Assembly (NCBI GenBank): GCA_001805885.1 | Contig: MHHC01000075.1 | Span: 1-10,832, forward strand | Direction: 5' to 3' | Source of the DNA: Omnitrophica WOR_2 bacterium RIFCSPLOWO2_12_FULL_51_24 | GTDB taxonomy: Bacteria > Omnitrophota > Gorgyraeia > Pluralincolimonadales > Pluralincolimonadaceae | DNA length: 10,832 nt | Shown: piece after piece, positions 1-4,247 of the stretch | How the letters are laid out: each line of letters begins with the position of its first letter | Position numbering within the stretch: position 1 is the stretch's first letter | Translations under genes and position numbers: made by a program | The notes under the pieces: generated by a model | The model's input: only the letters and a program-made list of their open reading frames with translations | Database searches by the model: none | What the model was told of the DNA's origin: nothing

Positions 1-1
1 G

Positions 2-142
2 AGAGAGGAGTCTTCCATAGAGTTATACCGGAAATTCGCGGTTGAGCATAAGGTCGCCGAGGACGTGTTTACTTTTCTGTTCAACGAAGAAAACAAGCAT
101 AAGATGTTGATCGAAAAGAAGATATTCGAATTGATGAAATGA
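2..142 (+). CDS. C-terminal end of a ferritin-like (rubrerythrin-type) protein, 5' truncated by the window edge
   Basis: The frame starting at base 2 is open for 46 codons to a TGA at 140-142. The peptide is helical and charged. It contains a segment ESSIELYRKFAVEHK followed about 20 residues later by FNEENKHKMLIEKK. This is the pattern of the last helices of rubrerythrin/ferritin-like four-helix bundles, where Glu and the E-x-x-H pair bind a di-iron centre. Family members commonly handle peroxide or store iron in anaerobes. The stop overlaps the next start in an ATGA (139-142), which suggests translational coupling. The N-terminal metal ligands lie outside the window, so the family call rests on about 46 residues and a rubredoxin domain can be neither shown nor excluded. 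Confidence 0.66.
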   Translation, partial: REESSIELYRKFAVEHKVAEDVFTFLFNEENKHKMLIEKKIFELMK

Positions 143-1215
143 AAAAGATGGTCGACTTTGGCGCAATAATCGGCGAATCCGCGGAATGGACGAAGCAGGT
201 CCTGTTCAAGCCCTTTAATTTCAAAAAATGGATGGTACTTACTTTTATCGCGCTCATGGCCGGCGCCATGTCAAATGGATGTAATTTTAATTCCGGCGGC
301 GGGGGCAACGGAGGCCATCATTATGAGCAAAAGCAGGCCCAGACGGCCCCTCCGATCATGAAGCAAAAACCGGCCCGCGAAGATGTGGTTTTGATATCGG
401 TAGTCGCAGGTTCGATAATTGTTTTCTTTGCCGTGATACTTATTTTGTTCACCTGGCTCGGCTCGCGATTTTCGTTTGTATTTTTGGAGGATATTGTCAA
501 AAACGACGCCTCGATCAAGGCGCCGTTCGCGGTTAATAAAGAGCAGGGAAATTCATATTTCAAGTTCAACATCGCTTTCATGTTCATATTTTTTACGGCG
601 TTAGGGCTGCTTATTTTCCTTGCTATTCTTGCCTGCGCGAAGATGGGTGTTTTTAGCGCTTTGAATACGCCTCATCCCGATCCGAAGGCGGTGGTAGAGC
701 TTATACTGGTGCTTATACCTTTTTTGCTCGTCCTTATGCTGCTGATCTTTATCGTCAGTTTGATTTCCGTCATAACGATAGACCTCGTCCTGCCGATAAT
801 GTATAAAGAGAATACAAAAATACTTGCCGCATGGGGCAAGGCATGGACGCTCGTGAAAAATAACGCCGGGAATTTCGCCGTTTATATCCTGATAAAGATA
901 GGCCTCGGAATAGGCGCGGGCATCGTTTATCTTTTGGCATTTATCATCGGTTTTATTATCGTCGTGATACCGGTGGCCCTGCTGGTCTTCGTGCTCTGGC
1001 TTATTTCAAGGACGATGCCGGCTGCCGCGATCCTGCCTTACTGGGTTATCATCGGCGTAATATTGACGCCTGTATGCCTGTTCCTGCTGTATTGCCTGAT
1101 GGCGCTTAACCTGCCATTCGCGGTATTCTTTCGCGCATACAGCTTGAAATTCCTCGAAAGATTGGACCCGCAGTATGCCCTTATCAAAACAGAAAAGCCA
1201 GTGGCGGCTCAATAG
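139..1215 (+). CDS. Polytopic membrane protein of unknown function (resembles DUF7544-type proteins)
   Basis: The 358-residue protein has a short amphipathic N-terminus and then hydrophobic segments at about residues 31-47, 83-108, 143-168, 186-219 (long, perhaps one and a half helices), 246-290 (two) and 298-325, so about seven membrane helices. The loop after the first helix is glycine-rich (NSGGGGNGGHH, 51-61) and then Gln/Lys/Pro-rich. Family-like landmarks are KPFNFKKW (24-31) near the N-terminus, GSRFSFVFLEDIV (108-120) after helix 2, and DLVLPIMY followed by AAWGKAW (215-236). These recall the DUF7544 group of archaeal and bacterial membrane proteins, an assignment made from memory of the pattern. 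No catalytic motif is visible. The ATG at 139 overlaps the upstream stop; an ATG at 148 is the alternative start, and neither has a strong Shine-Dalgarno. The 3' end overlaps the next gene by 41 bases in another frame. Confidence 0.8.
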   Translation: MKKMVDFGAIIGESAEWTKQVLFKPFNFKKWMVLTFIALMAGAMSNGCNFNSGGGGNGGHHYEQKQAQTAPPIMKQKPAREDVVLISVVAGSIIVFFAVILILFTWLGSRFSFVFLEDIVKNDASIKAPFAVNKEQGNSYFKFNIAFMFIFFTALGLLIFLAILACAKMGVFSALNTPHPDPKAVVELILVLIPFLLVLMLLIFIVSLISVITIDLVLPIMYKENTKILAAWGKAWTLVKNNAGNFAVYILIKIGLGIGAGIVYLLAFIIGFIIVVIPVALLVFVLWLISRTMPAAAILPYWVIIGVILTPVCLFLLYCLMALNLPFAVFFRAYSLKFLERLDPQYALIKTEKPVAAQ

Positions 1216-1939
1216 TAACCACGACGTAGAATTCACCGTCACTGACACCAAGGACCTCGGCGGAGGGGAAGTCATCACTTTGAAGGCCGATATGATCGGC
1301 ATCGCCCCGGACGAGCTCACGTGCATCGTCACGTCGAAGAAAAAGAGGGATGTCGAGGTCGCGAGTATCCTGAAGTTGAAGGGCAGATGGCAGGCCGACG
1401 AGAATAACCGTCTGTCATTCGCGGTCTCGAAGGAAGACGGGACGCGGGATGTTTTGGTCTTTGACGGTATCTGGGAGCTCGGAGACGATAACCAGATAAT
1501 GTACCGGTATAAAAAGACCGGCCTCGTCCGCAAGACGAAGGAGGAACGCAGCTTCGTCTTTAGGGGCGCGTGGCGGCTGACCGGTAAAGACAAGATCGCC
1601 TATATGCTCGATACGAGCGGCGAATCGGGATTTTTATTCAAGGCGCAGCTTGAAAATTCAGGCATCTCGGGACGGTTCGGGGTGCTGAAATATCGCGTCG
1701 GCATAGGCCTCTCCGAAAGGAAGAGGCCGGTCGAAAAGGTCATAAAATTCTTTGGTGTGCTTCGTCTTAACATCAGTAAGCGGGACTCGCTAGAATTCGA
1801 GTTTACCGACGCGCGCGGCCAGAGGCTCGGGATGAGCGCGACGCTCTCGAGGAAACTTTTAGGCGGCGAGGCGTTCCTGCGGTTCAAGCGGCTTGCCGAG
1901 GAGTCGAAAATCGAGGCGGGCATTAAATTTCCATGGTGA
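1175..1939 (+). CDS. Hypothetical protein made of tandem beta-hairpin-like repeats
   Basis: I do not recognise this 254-residue family. The protein has no signal peptide or membrane helix, is rich in alternating hydrophobic/polar strands and is basic. A motif of the form G-x-W-x-L, a polar turn, then I/L-x-Y/F-x-h recurs: SQWRLNSNHDVEFTV (from 8), GRWQADENNRLSFAV (70), GIWELGDDNQIMYRY (98), GAWRLTGKDKIAYML (131) and the degenerate GVLRLNISKRDSLEFEF (194). Each copy after the first is preceded by a short strand such as ILKLK, VLVFD, SFVFR or VIKFF. Spacing between the Trp positions is about 62, 28, 33 and 63 residues. The picture suggests an all-beta solenoid, barrel or meander. The ATG at 1175 has no convincing Shine-Dalgarno, but the first repeat begins at residue 8, which supports this start. 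The 41-base overlap with the membrane protein gene implies co-translation and perhaps a functional pair. Confidence 0.75.
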   Translation: MPLSKQKSQWRLNSNHDVEFTVTDTKDLGGGEVITLKADMIGIAPDELTCIVTSKKKRDVEVASILKLKGRWQADENNRLSFAVSKEDGTRDVLVFDGIWELGDDNQIMYRYKKTGLVRKTKEERSFVFRGAWRLTGKDKIAYMLDTSGESGFLFKAQLENSGISGRFGVLKYRVGIGLSERKRPVEKVIKFFGVLRLNISKRDSLEFEFTDARGQRLGMSATLSRKLLGGEAFLRFKRLAEESKIEAGIKFPW

Positions 1940-1943
1940 GTAT

Positions 1944-2021
1944 GGGGACGTTCCAAAAAGGGCACACTCCACTTATACCTACCAATTTCAGAAGTGGGGT
2001 GTCCCCAAATGGGACGTCCCC
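1944..2021. repeat. Long imperfect palindrome (REP/MITE-like, could fold as a hairpin)
   Basis: The outer arm 1944-1955 (GGGGACGTTCCA) pairs with 2010-2021 (TGGGACGTCCCC) with a single G-T pair. After a small A-rich internal loop, the inner arm 1960-1974 (GGGCACACTCCACTT) pairs with 1992-2005 (AAGTGGGGTGTCCC) apart from one bulged C and one T-G pair. About 17 bases remain in the apical loop. GGGGACGTTCC-type palindromes resemble dispersed elements mobilised by REP-associated tyrosine transposases (Y1_Tnp/RAYT); that link is from general knowledge and no transposase lies here. It may also slow or end transcription of the upstream gene, which stops at 1939, but no T-run follows it directly. Confidence 0.7.
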
Positions 2022-2040
2022 TAGGTGGTTCTAGGTGGTT
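2021..2040. repeat. Perfect tandem duplication of a 10-mer (CTAGGTGGTT x2)
   Basis: CTAGGTGGTT occurs at 2021-2030 and again at 2031-2040 without mismatch. It directly abuts the palindrome, sharing its last C, and ends five bases before the -35 hexamer of the tRNA promoter. A partial third echo (TTTGGTT) follows. Replication slippage, a palindrome-insertion footprint or a protein-binding direct repeat are all possible. Confidence 0.8.
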
Positions 2041-2045
2041 TTTGG

Positions 2046-2074
2046 TTGACCTAAATATGAAATTTTGATAGAAT
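2046..2074 (+). promoter_or_regulatory. Sigma70-type promoter for the tRNA cluster
   Basis: A -35 hexamer TTGACC (2046-2051) and a -10 hexamer TAGAAT (2069-2074) are separated by exactly 17 bases, each matching consensus at five of six positions. The spacer is AT-rich. A start near 2081 would leave a leader of about 10 bases before tRNA-Lys, which is typical of a tRNA promoter. It is the best promoter I see in the window and may also serve the downstream PTS genes by readthrough. Confidence 0.75.
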
Positions 2075-2090
2075 ATTTGCTCTATAACGC

Positions 2091-2166
2091 GGGCCGCTAG
2101 CTCAATCGGTAGAGCAGCAGACTCTTAATCTGTTGGTTGAAGGTTCGAGTCCTTCGCGGCTCACCA
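2091..2166 (+). tRNA. tRNA-Lys (anticodon CUU)
   Basis: A complete 76-base cloverleaf. The acceptor stem GGGCCGC (2091-2097) pairs with GCGGCTC (2156-2162) with one G-U. The D-arm is GCTC/GAGC with loop AATCGGTA. The anticodon stem GCAGA/TCTGT encloses loop CTCTTAA with anticodon CTT at 2124-2126. The T-arm is GAAGG-TTCGAGT-CCTTC, the discriminator is A, and the CCA is encoded (2164-2166). It decodes AAG. Confidence 0.97.
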
Positions 2167-2187
2167 TGTGCCACTTTTTTTGTTTCC

Positions 2188-2272
2188 GCGCGGATGGCGG
2201 AACTGGCAGACGCGATAGCCTTAGGAGCTATTGGGGAAACTCGTGGAGGTTCAAATCCTCTTCCGCGCACCA
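2188..2272 (+). tRNA. tRNA-Leu (anticodon UAG)
   Basis: An 85-base class II tRNA with a long variable arm. The acceptor GCGCGGA (2188-2194) pairs with TCCGCGC (2262-2268). The anticodon stem ATAGC/GCTAT encloses loop CTTAGGA with anticodon TAG at 2222-2224. The T-arm is GGAGG-TTCAAAT-CCTCT, the discriminator is A as expected for leucine, and the CCA is encoded (2270-2272). It lies 21 bases after tRNA-Lys; that spacer contains a run of seven T. Confidence 0.97.
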
Positions 2273-2297
2273 GTTCATCGGGCAATTTGGAGATCGC

Positions 2298-2373
2298 GCG
2301 GGTGTAGCTCAGCTGGTAGAGCGCTACCTTGCCAAGGTAGTTGTCGACGGTTCGATCCCGTTCACCCGCTCCA
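2298..2373 (+). tRNA. tRNA-Gly (anticodon GCC)
   Basis: A 76-base cloverleaf. The acceptor GCGGGTG (2298-2304) pairs perfectly with CACCCGC (2363-2369). The anticodon stem CTACC/GGTAG encloses loop TTGCCAA with anticodon GCC at 2331-2333. The T-arm is GACGG-TTCGATC-CCGTT, the discriminator is U as expected for bacterial tRNA-Gly, and the CCA is encoded (2371-2373). It is the last tRNA of the cluster. Confidence 0.97.
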
Positions 2374-2392
2374 TTTTTAAAAAACAAAGATG

Positions 2393-2424
2393 ACACCCGG
2401 CGCTAATCGGAATTGCGCCGGTGT
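2393..2424 (+). terminator. GC-rich hairpin after the tRNA cluster (possible weak terminator or leader structure)
   Basis: ACACCCGGCGC (2393-2403) pairs with GCGCCGGTGT (2415-2424) over 10 base pairs with one bulged C and an 11-base loop. Only a U-rich, interrupted tail (TGTGTTCGT) follows, so as an intrinsic terminator it is weak. It may instead be a processing or attenuation element between the tRNAs and ptsN. Confidence 0.4.
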
Positions 2425-2439
2425 TGTGTTCGTACACAA
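2424..2439 (+). promoter_or_regulatory. Small hairpin abutting the ptsN ribosome binding site
   Basis: TTGTGT (2424-2429) pairs with ACACAA (2434-2439) around the tetraloop TCGT. Its 3' arm runs into the Shine-Dalgarno AAGGAGG (2438-2444), and its first base is also the last base of the preceding GC-rich stem. Stem formation would cover the first two bases of the ribosome binding site. It could tune ptsN translation, but it is short and may be chance. Confidence 0.35.
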
Positions 2440-2444
2440 GGAGG
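2438..2444 (+). promoter_or_regulatory. Shine-Dalgarno that fixes the ptsN start
   Basis: AAGGAGG lies 8 bases before the ATG at 2453. The open frame continues upstream to an ATG at 2390, but that start would run through the hairpins just downstream of tRNA-Gly and lacks a ribosome binding site, so 2453 is chosen. Confidence 0.85.
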
Positions 2445-2452
2445 AAGTCGTA

Positions 2453-2917
2453 ATGAAGATAATGGATTTTCTCAACCAGGACGCTGTGACCGCTGATCTT
2501 CAGGCGAAAGACAAGGAAGAGGCAATAAAGGAGCTGGTCGAGCTATTGGCCAAAGCCGGCGCGATAAAGGATAAGGATAAGCTTTTGAAGATCCTCCTGA
2601 GCCGGGAAGCGCTCGGCTCGACGGGTATAGGCCAGGGCGTCGGCATCCCGCACGGAAAAAGCGACGGCGTAAAGGAATTGGTCGCGGCATTCGCTCTATC
2701 GCACAAGGGCGTGAGTTTCGATTCGCTCGACGGCGAGCCGGTGCATATCTTCTTTCTCCTGGTAGCGCCTCAAGATTCTGCGGGCCCTCACCTTAAAGCA
2801 TTAGCCAGGATATCACGCCTTCTTAAAGACAGGGCCTTCCGTGAATCCCTTAAGCAATGTAAAGATGAGAAGAGCATCCTGCGGCTGATCGAAGACGAAG
2901 ACACGAAGCGCCACTAA
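2453..2917 (+). CDS. ptsN: PTS EIIA-type regulatory protein (PtsN / fructose-type IIA domain)
   Basis: A 154-residue single-domain protein of the PTS EIIA type 2 family. It accepts phosphate from HPr on a conserved histidine, here His67 in GIGQGVGIPHGKSDGVK. The N-terminus (MDFLNQDAVTADLQAKDKEE) is typical of PtsN-like proteins, and the C-terminal HLKALARISRLLKD stretch is the usual helix of the family. Length matches EIIA-Ntr (about 155). No IIB or IIC domain is fused or adjacent, so a regulatory role is more likely than sugar uptake; the fructose-specific IIA of a transporter encoded elsewhere is the alternative. It follows the tRNA cluster by 79 bases and precedes yvcK by 64. Its phosphodonors HPr and Enzyme I are encoded downstream in the same direction. 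Confidence 0.9.
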   Translation: MKIMDFLNQDAVTADLQAKDKEEAIKELVELLAKAGAIKDKDKLLKILLSREALGSTGIGQGVGIPHGKSDGVKELVAAFALSHKGVSFDSLDGEPVHIFFLLVAPQDSAGPHLKALARISRLLKDRAFRESLKQCKDEKSILRLIEDEDTKRH

Positions 2918-2981
2918 TTTTTTCCTGAAATAAAACGCCATAATTTTTTTAGATAATAAATCGTTAAAAAAAGGTAATAGA
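2918..2981 (+). other. AT-rich spacer between ptsN and the yvcK-like gene
   Basis: Sixty-four bases of mostly A and T. A GATAAT at 2952-2957 could be a -10 element, but I see no matching -35. TTTTTTTA (2944-2951) and TAAAAAAA (2965-2972) can pair in an AT-only stem next to the weak Shine-Dalgarno AAAGG (2970-2974) of the next gene. No GC-rich terminator stem is present, so ptsN and the following genes may be co-transcribed. Confidence 0.4.
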
Positions 2982-4247
2982 ATGCGCTGGTTCAAATGGT
3001 TATATCCGGGCATGAAGGTTAAGAGGTGGATATTCCTCTTTACCTTAGGCATACTCGCGGTGATGTTCGCGGCGGGGTTCCTCTGGTTCGGTTACGAAAA
3101 ATATATACATACCCACAAGGCGAACCTTCTCGTATTCGGGACGCTGCTCTTTGTCCTCGGCATTTTAATGATGATCATCGGCATACGAAAGATGGTCAAA
3201 TCGTTCGTGACCGTATTTTTGCCGCGCCGCGAGAAAGACCTGTTGGACATCATGTTCAGGCAGCGCGCCCTTTCGAAGGGGCCGAGGATCGTGGTGATCG
3301 GCGGCGGCACGGGATTATCAGTCTTATTGCACGGCCTCAAGGAAGTCACGTCGAATATAACGGCGATCGTGACGGTGGCCGATGACGGCGGGAGCTCGGG
3401 AAGGTTAAGGACTGAATTTGACGTATTGCCTCCGGGAGATATAAGGAACTGCCTGGTCGCGCTGGCCGACTCAGAATCGCTGATGAGGGACCTGTTCCAA
3501 TACCGTTTCACCGAAGGCGAGGGGCTCAAGGGCCATAGTTTCGGAAATCTTTTCATTACCGCTCTTTCAAAGATAACAGGTGATTTTGACAAAGCTATAA
3601 AAGAGTCGAGCAAAGTGCTCGCGATACGCGGGAGTGTGGTGCCGTCCACCCTTGAGAAGGTAACGCTTGTCGCGAAGCGCGCGGACGGGACGCAGACCTC
3701 GGGGGAAAGCGCTATCCCCAAAGTCACAGGCGCCGTAAGCCCGATAAAAAGGGTTTATCTTAATCCCGCAGGCGTGAAGGCTACACCCGAGGCGCTTACC
3801 GCCATAAAAGAGGCGGACGCTATCGTCTTTGGGCCGGGCAGCCTTTTTACGAGCATCCTGCCGAACCTTCTGGTCGAGGAGGCAACCGCTGCGATATTGA
3901 AGTCCCGCGCCGTAAAGATATTTCTCTGTAATGTCATGACCCAGCACGGTGAGACCGACGGGTTTACCGCCTCGGACCATGTCGATGCGCTTTTGAAACA
4001 TACGCGCAGCGATCTTATAGATTATGTATTTGTAAATACCTCGAAGATACCCCAGCACCTTTTGGAAAAATATAAGACCGAGGAGGCATATCCGGTCGAG
4101 CCGGATATAAAGAAGATACGCGAGTTAGGCGCAGGCGTCGTCGAGGGCGACATGATAACCGCCGATGATTACATCAGGCACAACGCCGAGAAGATATCGA
4201 AGAGGATACTGGCGCTCATATATGAAGTAAAAGGGGCAGGCATTTGA
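2982..4247 (+). CDS. yvcK: Membrane-anchored YvcK/CofD-like gluconeogenesis factor homologue
   Basis: A 421-residue protein whose residues 100-415 form a CofD/YvcK (UPF0052) domain. Landmarks are GGGTG (107-111), ADDGGSSGRLR (133-143), PPGDIRNCL (150-158), HSFGN (185-189), FGPGSLFTSILPN (283-295) and NVMTQHGETDGF (317-328). YvcK of Bacillus subtilis binds UDP-sugars and is needed for growth on gluconeogenic carbon and for normal cell-wall synthesis; the same role here is inferred. Unlike the roughly 320-residue Bacillus protein, this one starts with two membrane helices (about 16-36 and 49-69) and a basic juxtamembrane segment, putting the domain at the inner face of the membrane. The gene has a modest Shine-Dalgarno (AAAGG). 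Its TGA overlaps the next ATG by one base (TGATG at 4245-4249). In Bacillus, yvcK also sits near an HPr-like gene (crh), echoed here by ptsH two genes on. Confidence 0.92.
   Translation: MRWFKWLYPGMKVKRWIFLFTLGILAVMFAAGFLWFGYEKYIHTHKANLLVFGTLLFVLGILMMIIGIRKMVKSFVTVFLPRREKDLLDIMFRQRALSKGPRIVVIGGGTGLSVLLHGLKEVTSNITAIVTVADDGGSSGRLRTEFDVLPPGDIRNCLVALADSESLMRDLFQYRFTEGEGLKGHSFGNLFITALSKITGDFDKAIKESSKVLAIRGSVVPSTLEKVTLVAKRADGTQTSGESAIPKVTGAVSPIKRVYLNPAGVKATPEALTAIKEADAIVFGPGSLFTSILPNLLVEEATAAILKSRAVKIFLCNVMTQHGETDGFTASDHVDALLKHTRSDLIDYVFVNTSKIPQHLLEKYKTEEAYPVEPDIKKIRELGAGVVEGDMITADDYIRHNAEKISKRILALIYEVKGAGI

Noticed and set aside
1006..1593. A 195-residue minus-strand open frame
   Set aside because: It is antisense to two plausible plus-strand genes, low-complexity Ser/Arg-rich, with no recognisable domain; a shadow of biased codon use.
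2133..2393. An 86-residue plus-strand open frame over the tRNAs (GVAQLVERYLAKV and similar)
   Set aside because: It runs through all or part of three complete tRNA genes; the same type of spurious translation.
2097..2396. A 99-residue open frame on the minus strand across the tRNA cluster, with peptides such as GERDRTVDN and RTRTFNQQIKSLLLY
   Set aside because: These are the well-known spurious peptides produced by translating tRNA genes antisense; the cloverleaves explain the region fully.
2390..2452. Upstream in-frame extension of ptsN from an ATG at 2390
   Set aside because: It has no ribosome binding site, passes through hairpins, and adds residues unlike the family. The ATG at 2453 has an ideal AAGGAGG.
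2944..2972. AT-only stem (TTTTTTTA / TAAAAAAA) before yvcK as a terminator or RNA switch
   Set aside because: Eight A-T pairs with a 13-base loop are expected by chance in such AT-rich sequence, and no GC-rich stem supports termination.
3092..3727. A 211-residue minus-strand open frame opposite yvcK
   Set aside because: It overlaps the conserved CofD-fold motifs on the other strand and has no domain of its own.
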